In this document: positions 49,401-58,689 of the stretch, in pieces | How positions within the stretch are numbered: position 1 is the first letter of the stretch | How the letters are laid out: each line of letters starts with the position of its first letter | Assembly: GCA_948146395.1 (NCBI GenBank) | Contig: OX411543.1 | Span: 73,743,558-73,807,557 of the forward strand | Origin: Fragum whitleyi | Lineage: Eukaryota; Mollusca; Bivalvia; Cardiida; Cardiidae | DNA length: 64,000 nucleotides | Reading direction: 5' to 3' | The notes under the pieces: model-generated | Database searches by the model: none | What the model saw: only the letters and a program-made list of their open reading frames with translations | Told to the model about the DNA's origin: nothing | Translations under genes and position numbers: made by a program

Positions 49401-52400
49401 GAGTGGTGCTTTCTTGTTTTCGCTCGTTGCAAATAAATCTATCATTGGTTTGCCCCAAATCTGAAACAATTTTTCCACCACTAGTATGCTTAGAGACCAT
49501 TCTGTTGCTAAAATTCTCTGACGACTCAAAACATCCGCAAGCGTGTTTTTGCTCCCCATGATATGAACAGCTTTCAGTGTTATGTTGCGTGCTATTGCAT
49601 AGTCCCACAATTGCATGGTCAGCTTGCAAAGATGTGTTGATTTCGTTCCCCCTTGACGATTGATATATTGACAAACTGTTGTGTTGTCCGAACGAATCAA
49701 CACATTCTGATTTTGGACATGACACTGGAAATGCTGTAAACAATATATCACTGCTTTCATTTCCAGGCAATTGATGTGAAGCATTTTTTCCATCAACGAC
49801 CATTGACCCTGACAAGTTAAATTGTTCATGTGACCCCCCCATCCCCATTTGCCACTGGCATCTGTGGTTAGCGTCACCGAAAAACCCTGTTTGACTAAAG
49901 ATCTGCCCTTTGAAATGTTCTGAGCATCTAACCACCATTTCAATTGATGAACAAGCTGTGGTGTAAGAGGAATTTGGTAAGAAAATGGCAATCGAGCAGG
50001 ATTCCAATTTTGTAACAAATGAAGCTGAAGAGGTCTCATGAACAATCTCGAATTTGGAATTAACTCCAGACAAGATGCTATTATTCCCAACACAACTAGA
50101 TATTGTCTTGCAGTTATTTTTCCCTCCAATAATTCTTGTACAGCTTTCTTTAGACCTAAAATACGTTCCTGGGTTGGAAACACAAGGCCTTTCTTTAAAT
50201 CGAATAAACTTCCCAGATAAGTTATTAACTGTACGGGAACTAGAAGGGATTTCTCTTTGTTTATCATTAAACCTAGTTGATATAGGAGACTGAGCAATTG
50301 GTTTCGATTTCCTTCGAGATCCTGTTCCAATTGATTTACATTTAACCAATCGTCTATGTAACTTGCCAACCGAAGTCCCAATTTCCGTAAATGAGCGACA
50401 ATTACTGCCATCACCTTTACGAAGGTTCTTGGGGCACTGGTTGGCCCGAAACAAAGACATCGGAACTGATAAGCAATTCCCTGAAATTGAAATCTCAGAA
50501 ACTTGCGATGACTTTTGAATATCATAATGTGGTGATAGGCATCTTTTAAATCGACTGATATTGCCCAATCTCCTTTTTCTACCATATTGATAACCTTTGT
50601 CAGAGTGTCCATTTTGAAATGCTGCTTTCGAAGATACATGTTGAGGGGTTTTAAATTGATTACAGGCCTCATTCCTCCAGTTTTCTTTGGCACTAGAAAC
50701 AGTGTACTGTAAAAACCGTCTTGAATCTGATCTTGAGGAACAATTTCTATGGCATTTTTTTCTAACAAAGAATCTATTTCTTCTTTTATAAGAATTTGCT
50801 GATTTGCAGGAACATTGGTAACTTTTACACCATTGAAGGGAGGTAACTTTAGGAACTCTAGTTTGTAACCCTCCCTTATGATGTCCAAGACCCATTGATC
50901 CTGAGTAATTTTTTCCCAATTGCTTAGAAAATGAACTAATCTGCCCCCAACAGGTATCTCCGGAAACTTTGCTATAATCTTTACCTTGTCATTTTTCAAC
51001 TGGTCTCTCCAGCTGACTTTTTCCAGTGCTGGTAGCCGAGCGTCTTGGATTTGAGTTTCGAAATGAACCTCTTGATCTACTGAATCCTCTGCTATCCTGG
51101 GGAGCTCGGTTTTGAATCTTAGGAATGCGAAAATTACTCCACTGACCAGAAGCTGGCTTATCCACATTTCTATCATTGGTACGTTTATTATATTCAGAAT
51201 GAGATTGACCACTGAATTTTCGTTTGTGCCTCTGCACATCAGGAACTAAGTCTTCAACTTGTTTTTTCTTCTCTTTCCTCTCTTTTAACAATGTTTCAAG
51301 CTGAGGACCAAAAACACCTTCACCTGACAATGGCAAATTAGCAAAATCTAAATTGTCATGTTGGTCATATAAACCAGTATCTGTCATGGCAACAGTTCTA
51401 CGGCTAATATGATGTAAAGCCCCGGTCCTTCCTAATTGGTCTAAAACTTTGGTGGACATTGAAAAAATGTCTTTTACTTGTTTGACAGCTGTATCTTTAT
51501 CATAAGATTCAGACTCTATGAACTGTAACAGATTCCCAAGACTCTGTTGTACATAACACTGCATTATTAAACCAAGTCTGGCAGCGTGCTGGCCCTTAAA
51601 ACCGATTTTATCCACCATTTTACATGGTTGAGTGAACAGAACTTTTGCCTTACTTCTAGCGAAAGACGCCTTATTCCCATACCGTTTTACTAAACAGCAA
51701 TCAACTAAAGAGTCCAAAGATGGAACTTTCAAAAATTTCTCAAATTCTTCGTCCAGTGGAAATAAGTCAATATTATCTTCTGAAAAAGCAGTAAGAAAAT
51801 TAGGCTCACTACACCTGAAACTGCTCTCTATAACTTCCACCTGCGACTTATCCAGAACAATGCCTTCTTTGTTAGACTTTTTCTTGACCATGGCATCCTC
51901 TCCAAACATTTCGAAAAGACACTTCTGTGTACTTTCACTAACAGTGTTCTCTTTGTCACTGTCATAATTGTAATCAGAGTCAAAATGGTCAGATTCAGCA
52001 TATAATGACACTGCATCCATTTTATCATGTTTATTCAAGGGATGTCGAGAATTTGTTTCTGACTTCTCTACACTACTACTGGCCGAGTTTGTCTCTGGCG
52101 CCGACTTTTCAAAGGCCTTTGTGACCAATGCTTCCAATTTGTTGAATCTTAATTCCAACTCCGAATATCTAGATTTCTTTTTCTTTCGTTTTGCTTTGTG
52201 CATAACGGTCTCGGAACGAGATGCCTGTGTCAAAACGGACTCGTCACTTTCGTGTTCCGAATGCCTGGTCGTCTCAGAAAATTCCCCATCTTCCGACATG
52301 TTGAACTAAAGATAAAGTTCCTAAAAAGCATAAAATGCCACGTGGCATAAACTCCGAAGGTTATAACACTTACACGATGCGAACTGTTTCGCCGAAAAAG

Positions 52401-55400
52401 GAAAACTGAAGTTGCACGAGGATTGTCGGAAGTAGTCAGGTTGCGCATGCGCAAAAGTTCGTTTACTTCCGTATTTCCGGAAGGTTTATTATGCGGACCC
52501 GAAAAGGAAATCCATATTGTAATATTAGGTAAGTATTTTATGAAATAAAATTAAGGTGGCAATGGACAACTGCCTGCCGACTCTGTAAACCGGAAGCGGG
52601 ATTTCGTTTATTTTACGGCATTTTTGCGCGTTGTTTAAAAAACCGGTTTTCGTAATATTCTGCTTATTGAAATAACGAAGAATAATGATGGTAAAATTTC
52701 ATAACATAGTTTCTTTTCAACATTTGATATCAATTGAATAACGGTATCATTAAATTTAACAATAAAAATGCGTTAAAAGCGTCATTCAATTAGGAGGGTC
52801 ATTCTAAAATAACGAAAAACTTTCTTATTTGCATGGAAAGGTATGCTGAATTTTTTACCAAATAAAGGAAAAATATGGGTTTTAAACATATCGGAAAATA
52901 AGAAAAATTCATTGGGTATTTTCTTCAAAAAATAGGTTTTTGTGTCTTTTTTTACCCAGTAAAATTACAAAAATTAGTTCATTTTTAACTTTTGAAGGCA
53001 AATTGTGCAAATACAAATGATCAAAGAGAAATTTTCATGGCAATAGCCATTGTGTACATGTATAAGGTCTTGCAAAATGTATGTGTTTTATAGTTATAAG
53101 CTAGTACTAAGTTTATACTAGACCTAAAACGAGTATAAACGTTTTACTGAAAAATGGCCAATACCACTAAAGGGCAGATAACTCTAGCATGAAAACAAGC
53201 ATGGAAAGGTGCCTTCAAATTTTGATATAATGACTACACAATGTTAATCTACAACATATGTGACTAAGAAAAAAATTCATTGGGCGGAAAAATATGACAC
53301 CATGTGTCCATTGCTACCTTAATTGAAAATGCACATTTCATGTTGTACTACCGGGTATGACATTCGACGCCTCCACGACATAACGTAATTGTTTTCAATC
53401 AGTCAGGACCCCCTCATTACAACAAGTCTTAACTATAGATATGCCTGTGAAGTTCCTAAAAATGGACATACTTGACCGACACATATGTCTCCAATCAAGG
53501 GGCACTTTGTAATTTACAATTTGAAAAGCATACTGTCTGGTCAAACCAGCAAATAACATTGGCGTAACTAGGATTTTGTATTTATACGCACTCAGAAGGC
53601 ACACACCAAGGAATATATAAGATAAAGGCGATATGTGGACTGAGACAAAAGATGAATGTCATCGTCCGCTCCTATTGTTATGATGTGATCTTTGGTGAAT
53701 AATCAAAACATCGTAACTACAGCTTAAATAAGCTGTAGTTTCGATGTAATGATCATTCACCAACGCTTTTTTTTCTAAGGAGGATTAAATTCTTTTACGC
53801 ACTTGCGTAATGTGCGTAATGGAAGCTACGCCCTCGAAAAAAGTAATACGATACCTGGTAGTAGATGGAATGTAGAGAACAAGGAGAACACCCAAGCTGT
53901 AGTTACAGCCTTCTCGTTGAATCTGTCTGCAAGCTTGAGGTACATTACTCCGGAAGATTTCATAAAACCACCTACAAACGGAATCCGGAAAATATTTTTT
54001 ACATGTTACTTGCGGCTAAGATGACAAAATTTTAGATGAGTCTAAGTTCAAAGAAACTTAAGACGACAGTTTTTGAAATGTTAAAAAACTTTGTGAATGA
54101 CATTATGAAATACGCAAGTCGAGTGATTGGTGTTGGAATACGAGAAAGGTCATTTAAAGGCGCAACTATTGTTTGAAGAACCTTACCCTGAGTTCAGGAT
54201 TTATATATAACAAAACATGGCAAGTTTTTTGCAAATTATACCCCAATTTGCACTAAATGCAAAGTGAGGTTTTATTTGTAAACCATTTAAAGCGGGGTAT
54301 AATTTGAAAAAAGCATTTGTCACATTTTGTCCTGAACACAGGATTTGTTCCAATGTTTTGATATAGTAATTTACCGGTCAAGGTTTAATTCTCAGTCTGA
54401 TTCGTATTCTCCCAAAACCGTCAACTGGAAAGTTGTAGTCACAATCTCAAGCTATGATTTAAGAGGGCTTAATTTGACATACAAAGTTTGTGATTGATAG
54501 AGCGTAAAAACAAAGATAATCCCGGATATATAACTTTAAACGTTTAATTATCTTGGTAGCCTTAAGTTATACACACCAATAAAATATTACAGCAAGAAAA
54601 ACCCTTAAAATTATATAAATTGATTGATTGAATGGAGTTTAACGCCGCTTTCAACATTTTTTCAGTTACATCGCGGCGGCTGGAGCACCCAACAATGGAT
54701 TCCTGGTATTTCTATCACCAGTACAACCACCACATTCTTTCCTAGCCTCCAGCCGCTATCTCACATAGGTTTACGATTATCAACACATTGGTGAGAGACA
54801 AATAGTCGGAAAGAATGAGTGCCGCCGTCGGGGATCGAACCCGCAAACTGTAGACTGACAGTCCGACGCGCTACCAACTGCGCTATGACGGCGGCTATAA
54901 TTATATAAAACCTTTCATCTAACAAATTTCTGTTTATGTTGTTGTTGTTGCTGCTGCTGTTATTGTTGTTGTTGAAACTTCTACTGATGGTACGTTTATC
55001 AGTCATTTATAAAGGCAGTAAGCACGATGTCTAGCGGACTTTTGATATTAACTTATATTTCGAAAGGATTACACTTTTCATCACACTTCAAATTGCCTGC
55101 TATTCGACATTATAACAGAATGGGAATTTCAGTACAGAACACCCAAACAAATGAAACAGCCGGAGAAAACATCTGATTACAAAAAAAAAGAAATAAAATA
55201 AAACATTTAGAAATACAAAAAGAACAAATATGTTCACTTACCGGTGACAACTAGAACTAGGAAAGTGCCAAATGCAACAGCCCAACCCCACCCACCATCC
55301 GGCACGGTAATAACGAGGGTGACCTCCCTTGTTTTTGCCGGCCTCTTCTTGAGAATATCGTTTCCATCTGTACTTTCATCCGATGTGCATTTGGTCGTAT

Positions 55401-55437
55401 TTTTAGATACGCCGTCATGTATTTTTGCAGGGTTCAT
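40470..55437 (-). CDS. SLC16/monocarboxylate-transporter-like MFS protein (seven exons)
   Basis: Exons in order of transcription: 55437-55242, 53971-53855, 47178-47035, 46308-46174, 45009-44871, about 42070-41376 and 40618-40470. Together they encode about 524 residues, the usual MCT length. PDGGWGWAVAF (residues 46-56) is the SLC16 signature in TM1. GPIAS-like APIASALTERF, the KYFNKKRGLATGIATAGGG block, a hydrophilic TM6-7 loop (SDTETETT..) and TM7-12 follow. Exon 3 is the 144-bp size typical of SLC16 genes. Splice phases agree everywhere. The start of the sixth exon is less certain: the best acceptor next to it would give an in-frame TAA, so I use a weaker CACAG at 42071. It would transport small carboxylates or related solutes across a membrane; the substrate is not inferable. 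Confidence 0.85.
41009..41329 (-). mobile_element. MITE family B, copy 5 (transporter intron)
   Basis: CAGTTTAAAACATCGTGAAA at the left and TTTCAAGATGTTTTAAACAG at the right. CATTCAAAAACACTCGC interior words match the family. It ends 46 bp from the exon 6 donor. Confidence 0.75.
42104..42290. mobile_element. foldback element family D (against an exon)
   Basis: Outer arms GAGACAAGTTGGTCTTAACC and GGTTAAGATCACCTTGTC with CTCGTCTAGAATA inside. Two internal ATTAAGC..GCCTTGGCGAGCTTAAT hairpins lie in tandem. The family also appears in the 18.5-kb duplication. It abuts the 3' splice region of the transporter sixth exon. Confidence 0.75.
42406..43663. mobile_element. TTAA-type element with internal long palindrome
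   Basis: Left end TTAAGGTAACTGCGGACA, right end TGTCCGCAGTTACC followed by TAAA. Inside, TTTGTCCGGTGACCTATGCTG (at about 42795) faces its reverse complement at about 43268, and GTCTTCGGGTTAGATTTTTT (at 42872) faces its reverse complement at about 43188. There is no transposase. The termini resemble those of 52551-53322. Confidence 0.65.
43672..43785 (+). repeat. dispersed repeat shared with 26336-26436
   Basis: ACGTCATTT, then GTGTAAGACAAGTATATCT and CTTCGTTAAAGAAGA parallel 26341-26436. Probably the end of another transposon family. Confidence 0.5.
43790..44866. other. transporter intron, nothing else seen
   Basis: AT-rich; a repeat piece shared with 29905-30040 lies at about 44255-44375. 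Confidence 0.4.
45010..45096 (-). other. tandem-duplicated exon start with alternative 3' splice site
   Basis: 87 nt immediately upstream of exon 5 repeats the first part of that exon plus its acceptor. The phrase TTCACGGTGTTT occurs in both, 87 bp apart. Using the upstream acceptor at 45097 would add 29 residues in frame without a stop. Confidence 0.65.
45515..46075 (+). mobile_element. MITE family B, copy 6, with microsatellite expansion
   Basis: CAGTTAAGAGCATCGTGAAA at the left and TTTCACGATGTAACTAACTG at the right, TA on both sides. Between 45864 and 46003 the GAATGA words have expanded into an ATGA/ATGAA tract. It lies in a transporter intron. Confidence 0.85.
46860..46947. repeat. 88-bp perfect palindrome
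   Basis: Two 44-nt arms with no mismatch and no spacer, centred at 46903/46904 in TTACGTAA. The arms contain GGGTTCTAACTCC, which resembles a tRNA B box, so the palindrome probably arose from SINE sequence. It is in a transporter intron, 88 bp from the exon 3 boundary. Confidence 0.9.
46948..47026 (-). mobile_element. tRNA-like SINE head
   Basis: On the minus strand GTCCGTGGTCTAGTGGTAG is a good tRNA A box. The likely B box is in the adjacent palindrome arm. It starts within about 10-20 bp of the exon 3 splice donor at 47034. Confidence 0.5.
47179..47458. other. transporter intron up to the DIRS insertion
   Basis: Nothing else recognised. Confidence 0.5.
47499..47651. repeat. DIRS inverted terminal repeat, 3' side
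   Basis: Contains a perfect NRF-1-type palindrome TGCGCATGCGCA (47580-47591) and ETS-like CTTCCGGAAAT, ACGGAAGT and ACTTCCG sites. Confidence 0.9.
47697..47795. repeat. DIRS internal complementary region
   Basis: Joins the complements of both element ends in one stretch, located between the recombinase ORF and the 3'-side ITR as in canonical DIRS1-like elements. Confidence 0.9.
48112..49097 (-). CDS. DIRS tyrosine recombinase (YR)
   Basis: The open frame extends upstream to 50919, but only the part from ATG 49097 looks like a recombinase (about 327 residues); the rest shadows the RT frame. An N-terminal SAM-like segment (SKSWRKGTQKDYRSKF) is followed by the catalytic set: Arg in TTFRRCSDL, HxxR in GHSTRS, and Tyr in TRHYLKP near the C-terminus. 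It replaces an integrase and inserts circular cDNA by site-specific-like recombination. Its 5' end overlaps the RT-RNase H ORF (to 48930) in another frame. Confidence 0.9.
48930..51239 (-). CDS. DIRS reverse transcriptase-RNase H
   Basis: 769 residues without interruption. RT motifs in order: PVINLKPLN, ISVDLKDAYHHI, FGPTSAPRTFVK and the catalytic YIDDWLN. RNase H follows with TTDASGKWGWGG and the Glu/Asp positions NCLEMKA and IRSDNTT. It overlaps the gag-like ORF by about 250 nt at its start. The true start may be further in than 51239, since the first 80 residues lie within the gag overlap. It copies element RNA into circular DNA. Confidence 0.93.
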   Translation of the reverse strand: MCRGTNENSVVNLILNIINVPMIEMWISQLLVSGVIFAFLRFKTELPRIAEDSVDQEVHFETQIQDARLPALEKVSWRDQLKNDKVKIIAKFPEIPVGGRLVHFLSNWEKITQDQWVLDIIREGYKLEFLKLPPFNGVKVTNVPANQQILIKEEIDSLLEKNAIEIVPQDQIQDGFYSTLFLVPKKTGGMRPVINLKPLNMYLRKQHFKMDTLTKVINMVEKGDWAISVDLKDAYHHIMIFKSHRKFLRFQFQGIAYQFRCLCFGPTSAPRTFVKVMAVIVAHLRKLGLRLASYIDDWLNVNQLEQDLEGNRNQLLSLLYQLGLMINKEKSLLVPVQLITYLGSLFDLKKGLVFPTQERILGLKKAVQELLEGKITARQYLVVLGIIASCLELIPNSRLFMRPLQLHLLQNWNPARLPFSYQIPLTPQLVHQLKWWLDAQNISKGRSLVKQGFSVTLTTDASGKWGWGGHMNNLTCQGQWSLMEKMLHINCLEMKAVIYCLQHFQCHVQNQNVLIRSDNTTVCQYINRQGGTKSTHLCKLTMQLWDYAIARNITLKAVHIMGSKNTLADVLSRQRILATEWSLSILVVEKLFQIWGKPMIDLFATSENKKAPLFCSWIHHPQAYAMDALSIAWQNMYAYAFPPVQLIPRVLYHFQQFRCTMILIAPMWPRQHWYPQILKFLIACPVSLPCQVDLLTQCKGKVMHPNVESLHLTAWLLSTENTLQQAFLKKLDSYYQNHGEKAPKRIIEVSLDSSIAGVLNKKLIPIQHL
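50989..52299 (-). CDS. DIRS gag-like ORF1
   Basis: 436 residues, highly charged. The start is acidic (MSEDGEFSETTRHSE), then a basic AKRKKKKSRYSELE stretch and a predicted coiled coil (RFNKLEALVTKAFE), ending in an Arg/Ser/Gly-rich tail (SRGFSRSRGSFRNS). Position, size and composition fit the DIRS gag-like protein that packages RNA. No zinc knuckle is seen. ATG 52299 lies 80 bp inside the 5'-side ITR. Confidence 0.85.
   Translation of the reverse strand: MSEDGEFSETTRHSEHESDESVLTQASRSETVMHKAKRKKKKSRYSELELRFNKLEALVTKAFEKSAPETNSASSSVEKSETNSRHPLNKHDKMDAVSLYAESDHFDSDYNYDSDKENTVSESTQKCLFEMFGEDAMVKKKSNKEGIVLDKSQVEVIESSFRCSEPNFLTAFSEDNIDLFPLDEEFEKFLKVPSLDSLVDCCLVKRYGNKASFARSKAKVLFTQPCKMVDKIGFKGQHAARLGLIMQCYVQQSLGNLLQFIESESYDKDTAVKQVKDIFSMSTKVLDQLGRTGALHHISRRTVAMTDTGLYDQHDNLDFANLPLSGEGVFGPQLETLLKERKEKKKQVEDLVPDVQRHKRKFSGQSHSEYNKRTNDRNVDKPASGQWSNFRIPKIQNRAPQDSRGFSRSRGSFRNSNPRRSATSTGKSQLERPVEK
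52379..52534 (-). promoter_or_regulatory. DIRS 5'-side ITR, likely promoter
   Basis: Lies directly upstream of the gag-like ORF and carries the same NRF-1 palindrome (52442-52453) flanked by ETS-type ACTTCCG/CCGGAA words. Promoter function is inferred. Confidence 0.55.
52551..53322. mobile_element. TTAA-flanked non-autonomous DNA element
   Basis: TTAAGGTGGCAATGGACA at the left and TGTCCATTGCTACCTTAA at the right. TTAA at both ends fits piggyBac-like target choice. The 764-bp interior is noncoding. The DIRS element ends exactly at its left TTAA. Confidence 0.75.
53710..53747. repeat. small hairpin family G (transporter intron 1)
   Basis: CATCGTAACTACAGCTTA and TAAGCTGTAGTTTCGATG form an 18-bp stem with one mismatch and a 2-base loop. 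Its GTAACTACAGCTT also occurs in the transporter exon at about 53896-53909. Confidence 0.75.
54190..54347. mobile_element. hairpin MITE family C, copy 4
   Basis: CTGAGTTCAGGATTT at the left and TTTGTCCTGAACACAGG at the right with TGCAAATTATACCCC arms. It carries an extra internal duplication of the GCAAAG-type core. Confidence 0.7.
54622..54897 (-). mobile_element. tRNA-derived SINE, family 2, copy 1
   Basis: The minus strand starts with a nearly perfect tRNA fold: GCCGCCGTCATAGCGCAG at one side and CGACGGCGGC at the other, A box AGCGCAGTTGGTAGCGCG, B box GGTTCGATCCC. A conserved body (CATTCTTTCCGACTATTTG, GGTGCTCCAGCCGCCGCG) and a tail of CAAT repeats follow. Two more copies lie at 60675 and 62344. 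Confidence 0.9.
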
Positions 55438-55439
55438 TG

Positions 55440-56391
55440 TGTTGTTTTTCTTCTTGGATATCTATCACATCTTGACGAAAGAAATCAACACAGATTACCC
55501 AACAAGTCATCGCTTTGATTTTGAATGACATGTTGCTATTTGCATTGGTAGTTCACCTTATTAATAGCAAGAACTATTTAATCACTTGAGATAAATCCTC
55601 AGAGATCTACGATGTATTTTTTTTTATTGCAAACTATGCAATCGAGTAAATATAAATAAATGATGATTATTATAAACATTTTTTTTATAATTCTTTGATT
55701 ATTGACAACACATAGAGGATCAAATAGTTTATAAATCCTTGTGCGTGTAAATTTCTTCATTAGATTATCCCTAAAGTTTGAAAGACACGAAATTTAAACT
55801 TGGAGCTTAATTCTTCTCTTGCTGTGTTTCTTTAGATTATCGCCATTGCGTTCCATGTGACAGGTAATAATCACCTCACTATAAACATTGTATATGACCA
55901 GGCCAAACGAAAACAGGTGAAAACCGCCTAACAATAAATTACTATCAGCGCTGACCTCGGTCAGGCGAAATAAAAATGACAATAACCATACAAATCAAGG
56001 CCAGATGACGGAAAAGATTACAGCTGTCAAGCGTAAAGGGATCATCTGTGAACTGCGTTAGAACGCATATTTGTAAAAGAAATTGGGTCCAGTAGAGGTC
56101 AACCGGAGATCGCATTTTAGGAATTCACATACTGGAAGGTACAACGATCATTTTAAATTCAGAAAAACAGTCAGATGTGAAAAGGTTCGATTCAAGTCAG
56201 CCTGTGCATTTCACACAGTCTGATTGGGATCGACACTATACGCACTATACACAGATAGTCGAATTTGATCTTATCTTTCAATGATGTATAAATGGAAGGA
56301 AATATAAATGGCATGGACATGTCTGTCTATATAGAAGGCAATATAGTCTAACAATTCCTTTGAGAAAAGGACAAAAAGCATACCCCCCCCC
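55440..56391. other. upstream region of the transporter gene
   Basis: Should contain the 5' UTR and promoter on the minus strand. No clear TATA box or further coding exon seen. Confidence 0.35.
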
Positions 56392-56663
56392 CATTTGGAA
56401 CATCACTCGGCCATTTCCGTAAACTGCAACAGATCTCGGATGTATGTACGGCGGATGGGAATCATTTTTGAGAATGATTCGTCATTCTCAAAAATTATGA
56501 TTTTTCAGCCGTTATTTAATATAAAAATATAAATCTAGAGTGCTAGTTTTTCTAACACTGTTTCCGCTTAACAAAATGCACAGTTTTGTTACATACTCAT
56601 CCACCTTACATACATTCGAGGTATGTTGCACTTTACGGAAATGGCCGAGTGATGTTCCGATTG
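56392..56663 (+). mobile_element. MITE family A, copy 3 (internally deleted)
   Basis: Termini CATTTGGAACATCACTCGGC and GCCGAGTGATGTTCCGATTG. The central TTGAGAATGATTCGTCATTC hairpin is identical to the other copies; most of the left subterminal region is missing. Confidence 0.85.
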
Positions 56664-56664
56664 T

Positions 56665-58689
56665 CCAATTGCAACAGGGACTCTCAATATATGTATATTT
56701 AGGGTCCGTGATTGCAAGAGGCTAAAGAGGACAATATAAATAGCGCTTTAAGTGAGAAGTATTGGAATAACAAAGGAGAAAACAATGCGAGAAAATAAGA
56801 AGACACCATTTCTACCTTTTCAACGATGTCTTGCACCCTTCCTTGATTACTTGAAAATCAACATGTAACATATTACGTGACTATTTAGGCAGGTCGTACG
56901 TCGAAACATCTAGAAACGTGAATATCAATACGAATTCTGCATTTGTTATGAAACATGTATATGTGCAGATGCACAGATAAGAGAGAGAATGGGTAGAGCC
57001 GATATAAAAAATCTTTTTTCCCAATGAAATATTATATTGCGGGTACTCATTTGAATTGTTTCTACGAGACTATTTCAATCAGTACAAACAGCATTGGATA
57101 TGTGCTACAATACTTAAGTTTTTTATTTTAACTAAAAAATAACCCCTCTATCTGTAGCTTTGTAGGTGTGCTTTGTATCTGTTAATCTTCAACTCTAATT
57201 TGGCTGTCCAAATTTTAATAAACAATAGTTCGTGTTAATAATCACAAATGACAAAATACAAACTTACCATTTTGCCACAGGTATAACTAGTCACAGTCAA
57301 CCAAAATTAAACTATCCAGAGATTTATTCATAACATTTCACTGAACTTTCAGAAAAGTTCAAAACGTATTACACAAAGTTAAAACCACTCATCCTTTACC
57401 AAATTAACCTTCAGATTAGGCCCATACAGCCAAACAGGATCCGTCTGTGTACAAAGATTATTTGCTCCAGTTGTTATAATGGGCAATAGTCATACCCGAC
57501 TGACAATGGCTACCCTTCTAATAGACCCACTCTTTACATGCGAATGTCTATGGAGTACCGAATGGGTAAAACGATTTGTGGACATTACGCTAGTTTAAAA
57601 GTAGACTTTTAGTCGTGCACTGGTAAAAAATCGCAAATCTACATGAACAGTATTAGTGCACCTGTAAATTATACGAGTACAAGTAAAGGATATTGACATG
57701 CACGTATAGAAATTGAGAGCAATCATCAAACTATGGACGAATACGCATATTTTCCTAATAGGCGCCCAAATTAATTTTTTTGGACGTTCATTTGCGTTTT
57801 CATGTCAAATTTCACACCATGAAAAACGTCAGCTTTAAGTCCTCTTCATATTTGAAAATATGTACATGCGTAATAAATACAGGTACATGACCAATTTTAC
57901 GCCAACACACTCAATGTAATACAAATGGAAGAATGTACGCTAAAAGTTTATAAAAGTATGCATCTATATGTATACTATTAATCCGAAATGAAAGCCGTTA
58001 ATTATACATGCATGAACAATTCATGAGCGTACACACACTAGTGTTGACTTACTTTTTTATTCTTTCACATTAATTTTGGTACACACGGCTTCTAAAGAAC
58101 TTTTGATCCAAAAAAAAACACAATAGACATCGATGCATCGAAATTTAAAATATCCGTCGGATGGCTTGAATTTCAATCCAAAGCTATTTAAGTCATTTCT
58201 ATACTAACTTGCAAAAGAAACTCATACGTTTCGCTATGAAAGTCAAAAATAAAAGCGATAGAAAGTTTCTATGAGTATGAGATTCAGAAAATTTAATTCT
58301 GCTTTTTTGTGATTTTGATACCAAAATGATATTTGGCTGGAAAAAACAATGTCACCCGCGCCGTAGGCGAGGATTTGACATCATATTTTACTGTCGGGAA
58401 TAAATCGTTATATAACAAGGGAAGATACCGTATTACGAATCTATTATATTTCAAAGTGTTAGACTGAATATCTGTCTTTTGCCTTTTTAAGGCCATGGTC
58501 TAAATCGAATGCTTTGAAACCATAAATATACCCTTATGCGCCCAAATAAAATGTAAACATGTGCAAAGTAACGTCACATGTAGTTGTGACGTCACCCTTC
58601 TACATTCCACGATGTTGTGATATGAAAGTGGATCTTGGCTAAAACTGTGATAAAGTTGGCACTTCAAGTGGATTTGTTAGTAAAAAAAA
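56665..58689. other. no gene seen
   Basis: AT-rich, only short ORFs, no recognised repeat. Confidence 0.45.

Larger units (their letters stand above)
47459..52552 (-). mobile_element. complete DIRS-type tyrosine-recombinase retrotransposon
   Basis: Inverted terminal repeats of about 155 bp (47499-47651 and 52379-52534) differ by only a 3-bp indel. At 47697-47795 lies an internal complementary region. Its first part is the reverse complement of the left terminus (47459-47515) and its second part that of the right terminus (52520-52552), the arrangement that templates circular DIRS replication. Three long overlapping ORFs (gag-like, RT-RNase H, tyrosine recombinase) have no stops. It is in the same orientation as the host transporter gene, whose second intron it occupies. 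No flanking target duplication is seen, as expected. Confidence 0.95.

Noticed and set aside
49013..50293. Plus-strand ORFs inside the DIRS element
   Set aside because: Antisense shadows of the RT-RNase H and recombinase frames.
54827..54898. Functional tRNA gene
   Set aside because: It folds well but is followed by a SINE body shared with two other loci, so it is a SINE head.
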